Origin: Fen-1258 sp964449775
GTDB lineage: Bacteria > Bacteroidota > Ignavibacteria > Ignavibacteriales > Melioribacteraceae
Length of the DNA stretch: 64,000 nt
Assembly: GCA_964449775.1 (NCBI GenBank)
Contig: CAYVBQ010000001.1
Location: 182,573-246,572, forward strand
Reading direction: 5' to 3'
Positions 8,160 through 18,216 of the stretch are shown here, one piece after another. A program made the position numbers and the translations under genes. Within the stretch, counting starts at the first letter, position 1. The number at the start of each line of letters is the position of its first letter. The notes under the pieces were generated by a model, which saw only the letters and a list, made by a program, of their open reading frames with translations, did not search any database and was not told the origin of the DNA.

Positions 8160-9305
8160 ATGAACAAAAGAATTAAAATAGTCGCAGATAACAAAATTCC
8201 GTTATTAAAGGGAGTGTTTGAGCCCTATGCGGATGTTATCTATTTGCCTCCTTCGGACATCACGAACGAAAATGTTAAAGATGCTGATGCTTTGATGATT
8301 AGAACCCGCACAAAATGTAACTCCATTCTATTAGATGGGACTAATGTAAAGTTCATCGCCACAGCAACAATCGGTTATGATCATATTGACACATCATACT
8401 GCGAATCGAAAAATATTAAATGGATCAACGCACCGGGTTGTAACTCATCTTCAGTTATGCAATATGTCACTTCATCGTTACTCACAATTGCTTCAAGAAA
8501 AAATATGGATCTGTCTGAGATGACAATCGGAATAGTTGGCGTCGGAAATGTTGGAAGTAAAGTCGCACGATTATCTGAAGCACTTGGAATGAAAGTATTA
8601 CTCAACGATCCACCTCGCGAAAGGAAGGAAGGGAAAGATAAGTTTGTTTCTCTCGAAGAGTTGATCAATAGAAGTAATATTATCACATTTCATGTTCCGC
8701 TAATTCAAGAAGGTGTTGATAAAACAATTCATCTGGCCGATGAAATTTTCTTTTCGAAATTGAACGGGGAAAAAATAGTTTTCAACACATCAAGAGGTGA
8801 AGTAATTGAAACATCCGCTCTGAAGAATGCAATCAATAATAAAATTATCAGCGCGGCAGTTCTGGACGTCTGGGAAAACGAACCCAATATTGATCAAGAA
8901 TTAATGAATATAGTGGATATCGCCACACCACACATTGCGGGATATTCTGCCGATGGCAAAGCAAACGGAACCGCCATTTGCGTTAGAGGATTAAGCTCAT
9001 TTTTCAATTTGGATATTAATGATGACTGGTATCCTTCATCAGTTCCACTTCCGGGCAATCCGAAAGGATTAACTTTTGAATGCAAGGGAAAATCAAATCA
9101 AGAAGTTCTCTCCGAAATAATTTTTTCAACATATGATGTCACCAAAGATGATGACACCCTTCGCAAGTCAGTTGACACTTTTGAGAAACAAAGAAACGAT
9201 TATCCTGTACGCAGAGAATTTCCATACTATCAAATCAGATTACTAAATGTTACTCAAGAATTAAAAATGACAATGATTGAACTTGGTTTTAAATTAATGA
9301 AGTGA
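8160..9305 (+). CDS. pdxB: 4-phosphoerythronate dehydrogenase
   Basis: An NAD-dependent D-isomer-specific 2-hydroxyacid dehydrogenase of the PdxB type, the second step of DXP-dependent vitamin B6 synthesis. At 381 residues it matches the family, including the extra C-terminal domain. It shows ADNKIPLLKG at the N-terminus, GIVGVGNVGSKVA for NAD binding near residue 125, and the catalytic Arg (TSRGEV), Glu (VWENEP) and His (TPHIAGYS). It starts 2 bases after the thiolase stop, so it is probably cotranscribed. Confidence 0.93.
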   Translation: MNKRIKIVADNKIPLLKGVFEPYADVIYLPPSDITNENVKDADALMIRTRTKCNSILLDGTNVKFIATATIGYDHIDTSYCESKNIKWINAPGCNSSSVMQYVTSSLLTIASRKNMDLSEMTIGIVGVGNVGSKVARLSEALGMKVLLNDPPRERKEGKDKFVSLEELINRSNIITFHVPLIQEGVDKTIHLADEIFFSKLNGEKIVFNTSRGEVIETSALKNAINNKIISAAVLDVWENEPNIDQELMNIVDIATPHIAGYSADGKANGTAICVRGLSSFFNLDINDDWYPSSVPLPGNPKGLTFECKGKSNQEVLSEIIFSTYDVTKDDDTLRKSVDTFEKQRNDYPVRREFPYYQIRLLNVTQELKMTMIELGFKLMK

Positions 9306-9363
9306 TTTCAAAAAAATAATCGAATTAATAAAGACTACATTCAACACAAGGTATAAACTCAAT

Positions 9364-11370
9364 ATGCAGACAAATAATATGAGAACAGATATTACTCTAC
9401 TTGCTTCAAACACAATCAGAATTCTTGCAGCGGAAGGTGTGCAGAAAGCTAATTCCGGTCATCCCGGTATGCCAATGGGAATGGCTGATGTAGCCGCAAT
9501 TCTTTACAGCGAATTTTTAATTCACAATCCCGATGAACCCAAATGGGCAAACAGAGATCGCTTTGTTCTCTCTGCAGGTCACGGTTCAATGCTTCTTTAT
9601 TCCTTGCTTCACGTTAGCGGTTACGCAGTTACGTTGGATGATCTAAAATCATTCCGTCAATGGGGAAGCAGAACACCGGGACATCCGGAGTATGGACATT
9701 TACCGGGAGTGGAAACTACAACCGGACCTTTAGGACAAGGATTTGCAAACGGAGTTGGAATGGCAATCGCAGCAAAGATGACGGCAGCAAGATTTAATAC
9801 CGATAAAACTCAACTTCTTGGCAATCATTATATATATGGTATTGTGAGTGACGGCGATTTGATGGAAGGAATTTCACACGAAGCGGCCTCAATTGCTGGT
9901 CATTTGAAACTTGGCAATATCATTTACTTCTATGATGACAACAACATAACAATAGAAGGTAGTACCGGAATAACCTTCACAGAAGACACAGCTAAAAGAT
10001 TTGATGCATACGGATGGCAAACATTAGTAACTGATGCTTATGACCACAATGGAATTCGAAATGCTATTAAAGCGGCTCAAGGTGAAAAAGGTAAACCGAC
10101 AATTATCATCAGCAAATCTCACATTGGTTTTGGAAGTCCTCACAAGGTGGATACATCGGAAGTGCATGGTTCACCACTTGGTAAAGATGAGTTAATTGAA
10201 ACGAAAAAGAATCTTGGGTTTCCGATTGATAAAGAGTTTTATATCCCCGAAGAAGTGAATGAGTTATTCTTGAATAGAAAAAAATCGATGATAGCTGAAT
10301 ACAATAATTGGAAAAAAGAATTTGATTTATGGAAAAAAGAAAATCCGGATAAAGCTGATCTGTATGAAAAATATATGAGCGGCTGGCTCCCGGAAAATAT
10401 ATTTGATGAACTACTGCTTGCTGCGGGTAAAGAAGCCAACGCAACACGCACAATTTCCAGTAAAGTGATTCAGAAGATTGGCGAATTAGTTCCGAACTTC
10501 GTTGGAGGCTCAGCAGATTTGTCTCCTTCTACAAACACATTTATGAAAGCATTTGCAGCAATAGCTCCCGGTAAATTTGAAGGCAGCAATTTCCATTTCG
10601 GAATACGCGAACATGCTATGGGTTCTCTCTTAAATGGTATTATTCTTTATGGCGGTTTCAGAGCGTTTGGTTCTACTTTTTTAGTTTTCTCGGATTATAT
10701 GCGTCCGGTTATTAGACTTGCGTCATTGATGAAACTTCCTGCAATCTATGTCTTTACGCACGATAGTATTTTTGTTGGTGAAGATGGACCTACTCATCAA
10801 CCGATTGAACATCTTGCCGTCTTGAGAGCAATTCCAAATGTCACAGTTATTCGTCCGGCAGATGGTCTGGAAACCGCAGCTGCATGGAACTACGCACTTC
10901 GAAATGAAGAGGGACCTGTTGCTTTGATTTTAACCAGGCAAAAAATTGATTTTATTGAACATGGTACCAGGTTTGATCCAAAGGAATCAATGAACGGCGG
11001 CTATGTTGTTTTGAAGGAGAAAGGAAAAACGATTGACTTGATTATTGCAGCGAGCGGTTCCGAAGTCCCGGTTGCAATTGCTGCACAAAGAATATTGGAA
11101 GAAAAATTTTCTGTTAGAGTTGTCTCAATTCCATCCAAAGAAATATTTGAAAAACAAAGTGAAAAATATAAGAATAGTGTGGTACCGGCGGATGTTCCGG
11201 TGGCAGTAGTTGAAGCCGCAACAATGGCGGGTTGGGGAGATCTATTCAGAAGTAAATTCTTGCCAATTGGAATGAACGGATTTGGTGCATCAGCACCTGC
11301 TCAAACTCTTGCCGAAAAATTCGGATTCACCGGTGAACAAGTAGCAGAAAAAATTAAGGCGTGGCTATAA
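9364..11370 (+). CDS. tkt: transketolase
   Basis: A full-length thiamine-diphosphate enzyme (668 residues) of the pentose phosphate and ribulose cycles. It shows the substrate histidine region ANSGHPGMPMG near residue 27, the TPP motif GDGDLMEG...YDDNN near 155-185, and the pyrimidine-domain sequences GIREHAMG and THDSIFVGEDGPTHQP. AAGG precedes the start; an ATG five codons later is possible. A truncated aminotransferase start on the other strand abuts its 3' end. Confidence 0.96.
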   Translation: MQTNNMRTDITLLASNTIRILAAEGVQKANSGHPGMPMGMADVAAILYSEFLIHNPDEPKWANRDRFVLSAGHGSMLLYSLLHVSGYAVTLDDLKSFRQWGSRTPGHPEYGHLPGVETTTGPLGQGFANGVGMAIAAKMTAARFNTDKTQLLGNHYIYGIVSDGDLMEGISHEAASIAGHLKLGNIIYFYDDNNITIEGSTGITFTEDTAKRFDAYGWQTLVTDAYDHNGIRNAIKAAQGEKGKPTIIISKSHIGFGSPHKVDTSEVHGSPLGKDELIETKKNLGFPIDKEFYIPEEVNELFLNRKKSMIAEYNNWKKEFDLWKKENPDKADLYEKYMSGWLPENIFDELLLAAGKEANATRTISSKVIQKIGELVPNFVGGSADLSPSTNTFMKAFAAIAPGKFEGSNFHFGIREHAMGSLLNGIILYGGFRAFGSTFLVFSDYMRPVIRLASLMKLPAIYVFTHDSIFVGEDGPTHQPIEHLAVLRAIPNVTVIRPADGLETAAAWNYALRNEEGPVALILTRQKIDFIEHGTRFDPKESMNGGYVVLKEKGKTIDLIIAASGSEVPVAIAAQRILEEKFSVRVVSIPSKEIFEKQSEKYKNSVVPADVPVAVVEAATMAGWGDLFRSKFLPIGMNGFGASAPAQTLAEKFGFTGEQVAEKIKAWL

Positions 11371-11482
11371 GAGACGGAATAACTTTTTCATACACACCAT
11401 CAGAGAATTGAAAACCACGGTCAAATGGGGAAATAGATACTTCTTCTTGCCGAAGAATTTTACCATTAAGAAATACCCACAT
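11354..11482 (-). pseudogene. N-terminal stub of a class IV (D-Ala/branched-chain type) aminotransferase
   Basis: A minus-strand frame of 42 codons from ATG at 11482 reads MWVFLNGKILRQEEVSIS followed by PFDRGFQFSDGVYE. This is the N-terminus of fold-type IV PLP aminotransferases (D-alanine aminotransferase, IlvE), including the family's FDRG...DGVxE motif. Recognisable homology ends at about VIPS, almost exactly at the transketolase stop, and the frame then runs a few codons into tkt. The catalytic lysine domain is absent, so this is a truncated remnant. Basis: the motif is seen directly; the loss mechanism is inferred. Confidence 0.75.
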
Positions 11483-11600
11483 AATTTGTCACTTAATCTT
11501 TAATCTAAAAAATTCCTCGATCCGCCGCGGCGGATTGCTTCGAGGTTATAATTTTATAAAGAAGGTGGAGGATTAAATACCTCTGCCGAGTTTTAAAAAA

Positions 11601-11620
11601 GCCCTTCCCTTTGGGAAGGG
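11601..11620 (-). terminator. terminator of the Ycf48-like gene
   Basis: A perfect 8-bp stem CCCTTCCC/GGGAAGGG with a TTT loop is followed, on the minus strand, by CTTTTTT. It lies 13 bases past the stop of the minus-strand lipoprotein gene. Confidence 0.7.
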
Positions 11621-11633
11621 TTGGGATGGGCTT

Positions 11634-12728
11634 TTACCTAAATCTAACTCTCGCGATTGTTCCTTTATCACCAACAAAAAAACAACTGCCGTCTTTCTTG
11701 GAAACACCAATACTGTTATAGCTTTGACTATCTATGGATGTCCATGTTTTTCCATCATCGTTAGAATAATCGCTGCCTGATGTGCCGGTAGTTAGATAGA
11801 ATTTATAAATATCATTCCATGCAACACATGATCTAAATCCGGTGGGTTGATTATTATCTACAAGCTGCCAGCTTAATCCTCCGTCATCACTGATCGCACA
11901 GTTAGCTGTATTGTCTTTATCATTTTTATAGTCTCCTCCAACGGCAACACCGTACATATCATCTTTAAAGGAGATTGAAAAAACTCCACGTGATGCAGCA
12001 CCGCTAATAATTGGTGTATTCATTGCTCTCCAATTTTCACCACTGTCTTGAGAGAGAAATATCCTTGCTTTTTCAGCGCCGCCGGTTCCGATCCATGCAA
12101 GATCTTTTCCAGAGACTGCGATTGAGGTTCCGCTTGCGGCAAAACCTCCCTCACTCTTCATTGCTGTTGGAATATATAATGATGAATTTTCTCTCCATGT
12201 ATCACCGCCATCTTTTGTAGTGACGATAAAAAATTTTTCATCTATAGGATCGCTAAAGGCAATTCCGTTATTCTCATCCCAAAAAGTAATTCCATCAAAG
12301 AATACTTTGGGATCTCTGTTCATATATTTTCTTTTCCACGATCTGCCTCCATCTGTAGTTTTAAAGAAAAATGCTGGGGCATCAATACTCATTATAATTG
12401 CAGTGTTTTTATCGAATGCTTCAATGTCACGAAAGTCGAGAGTTTCAAATCCTTTTACTTTTCCATCAGTCCAGGTTTTTCCTCCATCGGTTGTGCGTAA
12501 GTATGTACCATTCGATCCGCTTGCCCAGGCAGTCAGCGAATCTATCACAGAAATTCCGCGCAGCGAAGAATTGATCTTAGGTTTTTGAGTCTCAAAAGTA
12601 AAACTTAAGATTCTCTTTTTCTCAATTACGACCGGTGGCTTTTCTTCTTTTGGTTTTGTGATCTCCTTTTGAGATGTACAGGAGTAGAACAAAACAACTG
12701 ATGTTATTAATGCTAAAATGTATTTCAT
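11634..12728 (-). CDS. Ycf48-like / Asp-box beta-propeller lipoprotein
   Basis: A 364-residue protein with a lipoprotein-type signal (hydrophobic stretch ending YSC near residue 17). A repeat domain follows in which Asp-box motifs recur: TTDGGKTWT, TTDGGRSWK, TKDGGDTWR, SQDSGENWR, SDDGGLSWQ and SNDDGKTWT. Such repeats form beta-propellers in Ycf48/BNR proteins and sialidase-like exo-enzymes. No catalytic residues are obvious, so a binding or assembly role at the envelope is more likely than hydrolysis. It is monocistronic with its own terminator. Confidence 0.8.
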   Translation of the reverse strand: MKYILALITSVVLFYSCTSQKEITKPKEEKPPVVIEKKRILSFTFETQKPKINSSLRGISVIDSLTAWASGSNGTYLRTTDGGKTWTDGKVKGFETLDFRDIEAFDKNTAIIMSIDAPAFFFKTTDGGRSWKRKYMNRDPKVFFDGITFWDENNGIAFSDPIDEKFFIVTTKDGGDTWRENSSLYIPTAMKSEGGFAASGTSIAVSGKDLAWIGTGGAEKARIFLSQDSGENWRAMNTPIISGAASRGVFSISFKDDMYGVAVGGDYKNDKDNTANCAISDDGGLSWQLVDNNQPTGFRSCVAWNDIYKFYLTTGTSGSDYSNDDGKTWTSIDSQSYNSIGVSKKDGSCFFVGDKGTIARVRFR

Positions 12729-12892
12729 TTACTGTCCGTTCTTTTATGTCAGATATTACTCATAATCTTATATCAAAATATATTTGAATTTCATGCTGCT
12801 ATCCAAATATCAATTTAATCAATCGTTATGAGTTGTATTGAAGTTAGGGTAAATGAATCAGACAAATTTTGAGTAATGGTTCTAGAAGAGGA

Positions 12893-14194
12893 TCACCCTT
12901 TAGTACTTGGCAGCAGTTTGTTTATAAAAGTGGTTTTAGTTATCTCGAGAAAGAGTAAAAATAAAAGCGGCACATATTCAATAATCAGAACAAACCAATA
13001 ATCTTTCCATATTCCGGAAAGTTGATAATTGAGAATGGTGATGGCTGTTAAACTGCTCGCAGCAACGAAATATATGCCGCTCTGTTTCTTTGCAAATGGT
13101 AATAAAACAGCAACCCAGGTAATATACCAAGGATGTACAACAGGGGAGAAGATCATTAAAAATAAAACTGCGAAATATATTTTCTCAATCAATTCTCTTT
13201 TAGAAAAATAGACTGGAACGAGAGATAGCGCTAATAGGATTCCACAAATCAAACGTGATGTTTGATTATTACTGAATACCGAATTAAGAAGATTGAAAAC
13301 AAATCCATTGAAATACCAGTTCTTCGTAAAGATGAATAATGCCTCAAATGGATTTGTAGAAAAAATGTAAAATATAAATTGAGCGAAGAATGCCATCAAT
13401 GGAATCAATACCATCCTGATTCTATCAACTATATTCCTCTCATTCAAAAAGAAGATTGGAATGAGGAGTAATCCAATAGGTTTTATTGAGAGAGAAAAAC
13501 CAAGCAATATCATGGCTAGAATTTTTTTATTATCGAGGTAAAAGAATAGAGAAAATATTAGAAGAGGTAAACCAAAGCCATCCAGGTGTGCATCAATTGC
13601 GAATTGAAAAATTGGGAGGGGGCACAATACATATAGAAGTGAATACTTTTTATCAATTTTTAGTTTCTTTAGAAGTTGGAATAGTCCACCAAGTGTGAGT
13701 AATTCAAATAAAAAAAGAAGTAGTTTGTAACCCCAAACAGATTCCCCGCTAAGTTTATAGCCTGCGTAAAACAACCATTGACTCAGAGGAAAATAGATTG
13801 TTTTCATCTCCCGGAAATTTAGTGCTTTAGGCAGCAGGTCTGAATGATAGGGTTTCAAATGTTCGTCATTTGGCGCATACAAATATGGATTAACTCCACC
13901 GGACTGAATTTTTCCATCCCACATATAACGGTAAACATCATCGGAACCAATTGGAGTTGTGGTTAAAAAACTCAAGCGTAATAAAAAAGCCAAAAAGATA
14001 AATAAGTAAATATTCTTAGAGGGAATCTCGGTCTTAAAAATCTGCCCGCTAATAAATAGATAAAGGAGTGAGGTGAATATGAAAATAACTGTGTATGAAA
14101 TTATCGGCGTAAGTTTTAAAATGTGAATAAATGCAATTGCGGAGAGAAACACCGTACTCGAGGTAATAAATAATATTTTATTTTTACTAGACAT
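12893..14194 (-). CDS. GT-C family membrane glycosyltransferase
   Basis: A 433-residue protein with about eleven or more membrane segments. The first large loop carries the acidic motif GSDDVYRYMWDGK near residue 85, typical of GT-C enzymes of the mannosyltransferase / DUF2029 / GT87 type that use polyprenyl-phosphate sugars. A second family-like element, HPWYITW, lies near residue 345. The start at 14194 is an ATG; the frame can extend to a TTG at 14227, but neither has a strong ribosome site. The sugar and acceptor cannot be told. Confidence 0.75.
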   Translation of the reverse strand: MSSKNKILFITSSTVFLSAIAFIHILKLTPIISYTVIFIFTSLLYLFISGQIFKTEIPSKNIYLFIFLAFLLRLSFLTTTPIGSDDVYRYMWDGKIQSGGVNPYLYAPNDEHLKPYHSDLLPKALNFREMKTIYFPLSQWLFYAGYKLSGESVWGYKLLLFLFELLTLGGLFQLLKKLKIDKKYSLLYVLCPLPIFQFAIDAHLDGFGLPLLIFSLFFYLDNKKILAMILLGFSLSIKPIGLLLIPIFFLNERNIVDRIRMVLIPLMAFFAQFIFYIFSTNPFEALFIFTKNWYFNGFVFNLLNSVFSNNQTSRLICGILLALSLVPVYFSKRELIEKIYFAVLFLMIFSPVVHPWYITWVAVLLPFAKKQSGIYFVAASSLTAITILNYQLSGIWKDYWFVLIIEYVPLLFLLFLEITKTTFINKLLPSTKG

Positions 14195-14328
14195 ATTTGA
14201 AAATATTTCATGTAAAATATAATACAATAAAAAGCGTAAAAGCTTACTTGATCGTTAGTATGAATAAAAGAAAAAGCAAAAGATATTCTCCTGAATAACA
14301 ACGAAAATTACTTTCTCTGTATGAATCA

Positions 14329-15147
14329 CTATTTATCGGCTGAGTGAAATTGCTTCTCAAATAGTAAATGCAACGGTTTATCATGGTATTTATCTTCTTC
14401 GGAGTTTGTTAATTCCTTTTTGCTGTAACCCGACTGAATTTTTTTTATGATGACTTTCCTCTCATCTTCATTCACTGAATATATAATTCTCCAAGTGCGG
14501 TAAGCAAGGATGTAAGTTTCACTTGAGGAGTTGTTGCCGTTCACTTCTGTAATTCTTTTTCTTGTGGAATCAGTAGGATTAAATTCGAGTTGCAGACGTG
14601 CAAAATCAGTCAGATTAATATTCGATGTTTCTTTCAACCATTTGCATTGTTTAATTGCTTCTTGTTCAAAACAAACTTCAAAAATATTCTCGATATCATT
14701 TTTTGCCCAACCTGTAACCGCATCCGGGAAAGAATCGGAATATGGCAGATATGGTTTAATATCTATTATGGGGCTGCCGTCGAGAATATCCGATTCCGAA
14801 ATGAAAATTTTCAATCCGTCAATTTTTTCTAATCGCACACAACTCATTCCAATTTGGTTTGGTCTATAAGGTGCGCGTGATGCGAATACTCCCACTTTTT
14901 TTCTCGTATGGCGTGGCGGATTGACTAGCGGCTTCCAATTACTATTCAAGTGGAATTGATACAAAACCCAAATCCTTTCGAAACCATCCAAGTCTTTAAG
15001 AGCTTGATCAAAATTATTATTTGGATTTAGTTCAATCACTGAAACGTTTCCACCAGCCAATATACCTTGACGCGGAGTTTCGTAACGGTACCTGAGATCA
15101 GAATGAATAATTCCTATAGGTTTTATTACTATCTCTTCAGCTATCAT
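14329..15147 (-). CDS. trmO: tRNA N6-threonylcarbamoyladenosine methyltransferase
   Basis: Member of the TrmO/TsaA (VirR/YaeB-type) family, which methylates t6A37 of certain tRNAs using SAM. Visible signatures include IGIIHSDLRYRYETPRQG, LDGFERIWVLYQFH, PPRHTRKKVGVFASRAPYRPNQIGMS and DILDGSPIIDIKPYLPY. At 272 residues it is a little longer than E. coli TrmO because of a lysine-rich C-terminal extension. It is a single gene between the GT-C enzyme and the divergent M14 peptidase. Confidence 0.93.
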   Translation of the reverse strand: MIAEEIVIKPIGIIHSDLRYRYETPRQGILAGGNVSVIELNPNNNFDQALKDLDGFERIWVLYQFHLNSNWKPLVNPPRHTRKKVGVFASRAPYRPNQIGMSCVRLEKIDGLKIFISESDILDGSPIIDIKPYLPYSDSFPDAVTGWAKNDIENIFEVCFEQEAIKQCKWLKETSNINLTDFARLQLEFNPTDSTRKRITEVNGNNSSSETYILAYRTWRIIYSVNEDERKVIIKKIQSGYSKKELTNSEEDKYHDKPLHLLFEKQFHSADK

Positions 15148-15307
15148 AGATTTTTATTTTAAAATTACGATTAATATTAACTAACGGGAAATTGAGGATA
15201 GAACGACGATACCAAAGACGGTTAAGTCTATAGATAAAAATCTAATTGTTATCCGTTAACAAATTCCATATTATCATTCGCATTATTCAAACCATCTTAG
15301 AGGAAAC

Positions 15308-17896
15308 ATGAGACATATTCTCGCAATTGCTCTTCTTTTCTTGGCATTAGTAATTGTAAAATCCCAATCAATCAAATCTCCTGAAGAATTCCTTGGTTAC
15401 AAAGTTGGGACGGATTACAAAATTGCCGATTATGAAACGATCTCGAAATATTTCAAACACTTATCGGAAGCTTCTCAAAAAATTCGTTATGAAAATATCG
15501 GCAAAACCTCTATGGGTGCAGATATGTTAATGGTAATTATAAGTTCCGAAGAGAACATCAAAAATTTGGAAAAATATAAAGCGATAGTAAAGAAGCTTTC
15601 GGATCCGCGTACAATTACAGATGACGAAGCAAAGCAGCTTGCCAAAGATGGAAAAATTGTTGTGCTTGTTACTTGTAATATTCACTCAACAGAAATTGCT
15701 TCGTCACAAATGTCAATGGAATTTGCATACAATCTTGTTTCAGGAAATGCATCTGAAAAATCCAATAAGGCATTGGATGATGTTATATTCGTATTAATGC
15801 CGTCAATCAATCCGGACGGCACAACGATGATTGTGAATTGGTACAACAAATATTTGAACACGGAATATGACGGCGCCCAGATGCCTTATCTTTATCACAT
15901 TTATTCCGGTCACGATAATAACCGCGATTGGTTCATGTTCAATTTAAAAGAAACACAAAATGTCGTCAAAGTTGCTTTTCATGACATGATGCCTCAAATA
16001 TGGTTAGATGAACACCAGATGGGAAGCACCGGTGCACGATTATTTGTTGTCCCGTATAAAGATCCGCTTAATCCAAATGTTAATCCACTGATTTGGCGCT
16101 GGCAAAGTATTTTTGGCGGAATGAGTGCGCTCGATCTTCAAAAGCAAGGAAAGACAGGTGTTATTACTCAAGCTCTATTCGAAGGATGGTGGGAAGGTCC
16201 GGCAAGCGATTGCGGATTATGGCACAATCAAATTGCAATGCTTTCAGAGATGGCAAGCTGTAATATTGCTTCACCAATCTTCATAGATTCCTCGGAAGTA
16301 AAAGTCAATCCAGAGTTGGCAGTATATGATATTCGAACGAATTATCCTTCACCATGGCGAGGTGGTTGGTGGCGTCTGCGCGATATAGTAGATTACGAAT
16401 TAGGTCTTACTGCGAGCCTGCTTGAAACTGCCGCAATGTTTAAAGAAGATTTACTGTTCAACTACTATAGAATGTGTAAAGAAGCAATCGAAGCGGGGAA
16501 AAAAGGAAATCCATTCGCTTACGTTGTTCATAGAGATCAAAAAGATCCGCAAACAACTTCTAAGATGATTGAAATGCTGCAACTCGGCGGTGTTGAAGTT
16601 CAATACACTGATAAAGAGTTTAAACTTGAGAATAAAATTTATGCGGCAGACAGCTACATCATTTATACTGCTCAACCAAACGGAAAATATGTTAAGGACT
16701 TATTTGAAGAACAAGTATATCCGGATCTTCGGAAAGCAAGAACAGAAACACCTATTCGTCCTTATGATGTAGCCGGATGGACACTTCCGTACTTAATGGG
16801 AGTGACTTACTCTACAATCGAAAAACCATTTTCTCTTGAAACAAAAATGTTGAGTGATGCGAATTATCAAGTCGGAGAAGTCTCTTCTTCGGACGGAAAT
16901 TATTATGTGCTTCACTCCGGTTCGAATGTTAACTCTACATTCATTAATAAACTTCAGAAAGAAAATATTTCCGTACTCTGGAACACAGGAAAAATCAAGA
17001 ATGGAAATGTAGAATTCATTGAAGGTTCTGTGTTTGTACCTAAGAATGATAAGTCGAATAAGTTTGTGAATGATCTGGCAAAAGAGCTTCACCTAAAAAT
17101 TTCTTCAGTGAATTTAACTTATAACACAAAACTGAAAGAACTGAGAAAAATCCGTGTCGGGTTGTATCAACCTTATACTGCAAGCATGGATGAAGGATGG
17201 ACTCGTTTACTTTTAGAAAATTATGCATTCGATTTCAAATCCATTGTGAACAAAGATTTTAAAAACAAAAAGATGAAAGATAGTTTTGATGTAATCATAA
17301 TTCCTGATATGAATGGCGACCAAATTAAAACTGCTAAACCTAGCGGAGAGAACGCGCGTTTCTACAGAACAAAACCGCCGGAATTTGAGGGTGGTATCGA
17401 AAAAGAAGGTGTTGAGAATCTAAAAAACTTTGTTGAAAAAGATGGCGGTTATTTAATTACGTTAGGACAAGCATGCAACTTTGCAATTGAAGATCTGGGG
17501 TTAAAGGTTACAAACGTTTTAAAAAGTGTGAAGAGCGATGATTTTTATTGTCCAGGTTCACTAGTTAGAATAAACGTGGATAACACAAATCCAATCGGTT
17601 ATGGAATGGATTTTGAATCGATTGGTTACTTGAGCGATAATATAGCATTCGCAACTACAACTCCATTCGGTCAGTTCGACCGTAGTGTGGTTGTTCGCTA
17701 TCCCACGAAAGATTTGTTGAAGTCTGGATTTTTACTTGGTGAAGATTTTCTCTTTAAGCGGAGCGCTGTTGTTGATGTAAAACAAAAGAATGGTCATGTC
17801 ATTTTATTTGGCTTCAAAGTGCAAAACAGACATCAGACTTACGGTACCTTCAAACTTCTTTTCAATGCCATTCACGCGGCGGGAATGCAGATTTAG
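15308..17896 (+). CDS. secreted M14-family zinc metallopeptidase (862 aa)
   Basis: A signal peptide (first ~20 residues) precedes an M14 zinc carboxypeptidase domain. His126 and Glu129 (NIHSTE) and His236 (WLDEHQMGS) fit the HxxE...H zinc site, and SINPDG near residue 166 is also typical. The C-terminal half (about 540-860) is a separate domain resembling the glutamine-amidotransferase-like fold often fused to these large peptidases. AGAGGAA precedes the ATG. The likely role is extracytoplasmic peptide degradation alongside the S46 enzyme. A stem-loop follows the stop. Confidence 0.88.
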   Translation: MRHILAIALLFLALVIVKSQSIKSPEEFLGYKVGTDYKIADYETISKYFKHLSEASQKIRYENIGKTSMGADMLMVIISSEENIKNLEKYKAIVKKLSDPRTITDDEAKQLAKDGKIVVLVTCNIHSTEIASSQMSMEFAYNLVSGNASEKSNKALDDVIFVLMPSINPDGTTMIVNWYNKYLNTEYDGAQMPYLYHIYSGHDNNRDWFMFNLKETQNVVKVAFHDMMPQIWLDEHQMGSTGARLFVVPYKDPLNPNVNPLIWRWQSIFGGMSALDLQKQGKTGVITQALFEGWWEGPASDCGLWHNQIAMLSEMASCNIASPIFIDSSEVKVNPELAVYDIRTNYPSPWRGGWWRLRDIVDYELGLTASLLETAAMFKEDLLFNYYRMCKEAIEAGKKGNPFAYVVHRDQKDPQTTSKMIEMLQLGGVEVQYTDKEFKLENKIYAADSYIIYTAQPNGKYVKDLFEEQVYPDLRKARTETPIRPYDVAGWTLPYLMGVTYSTIEKPFSLETKMLSDANYQVGEVSSSDGNYYVLHSGSNVNSTFINKLQKENISVLWNTGKIKNGNVEFIEGSVFVPKNDKSNKFVNDLAKELHLKISSVNLTYNTKLKELRKIRVGLYQPYTASMDEGWTRLLLENYAFDFKSIVNKDFKNKKMKDSFDVIIIPDMNGDQIKTAKPSGENARFYRTKPPEFEGGIEKEGVENLKNFVEKDGGYLITLGQACNFAIEDLGLKVTNVLKSVKSDDFYCPGSLVRINVDNTNPIGYGMDFESIGYLSDNIAFATTTPFGQFDRSVVVRYPTKDLLKSGFLLGEDFLFKRSAVVDVKQKNGHVILFGFKVQNRHQTYGTFKLLFNAIHAAGMQI

Positions 17897-17911
17897 TATT
17901 ATTTATAAAAG

Positions 17912-17941
17912 TGCCTGGGTCTTAAGCCCGGGCATCTCTTT
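17912..17941 (+). terminator. terminator after the M14 peptidase
   Basis: TGCCTGGG (17912-17919) pairs with CCCGGGCA (17927-17934), with one G-T pair, around TCTTAAG. It is followed by a T-rich tract and lies 16 bases past the stop. Confidence 0.65.
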
Positions 17942-18117
17942 ATTTCAGAAACTCCCTCTCTATTACACACGAATGCAAATCACATTTGTAATAAGTGAGC
18001 CAATTTTAGCTTGAGTGTGATTAAACTTTCTTTTATTCTCTTGTGTCAAAAAAACAACTCACAAAAAAGTGTGAAGTATGGAAAAGTCACAATACCTGAA
18101 AAGGATCTCTATCTGGA

Positions 18118-18216
18118 ATGCCAATGCTCCGCGACATATTTTATCACGTACACGAATTGCAAGAATTATTCACTATCGAGATTAAGAATTATACTGAAGA
18201 TGATATTAAAAAATGA
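18118..18216 (+). CDS. possible 32-residue small ORF or gene remnant coupled to the SGNH gene
   Basis: The frame MPMLRDIFYHVHELQELFTIEIKNYTEDDIKK ends in a TGA that overlaps the next start as ATGA (18213-18216). AAGGAT lies 12 bases upstream. The residues look protein-like, but an in-frame stop sits just upstream and another protein-like frame (YGKVTIPEKDLYLE, 18070-18120) ends nearby. A decayed gene whose tail survives is as likely as a true small gene. Confidence 0.3.
   Translation: MPMLRDIFYHVHELQELFTIEIKNYTEDDIKK

Noticed and set aside
17926..17945. GGGCATCTCT as a second end of the MITE found in hicA
   Set aside because: The word belongs to the terminator stem after the M14 gene, there is no partner inverted end nearby, and the match stops after ten bases.
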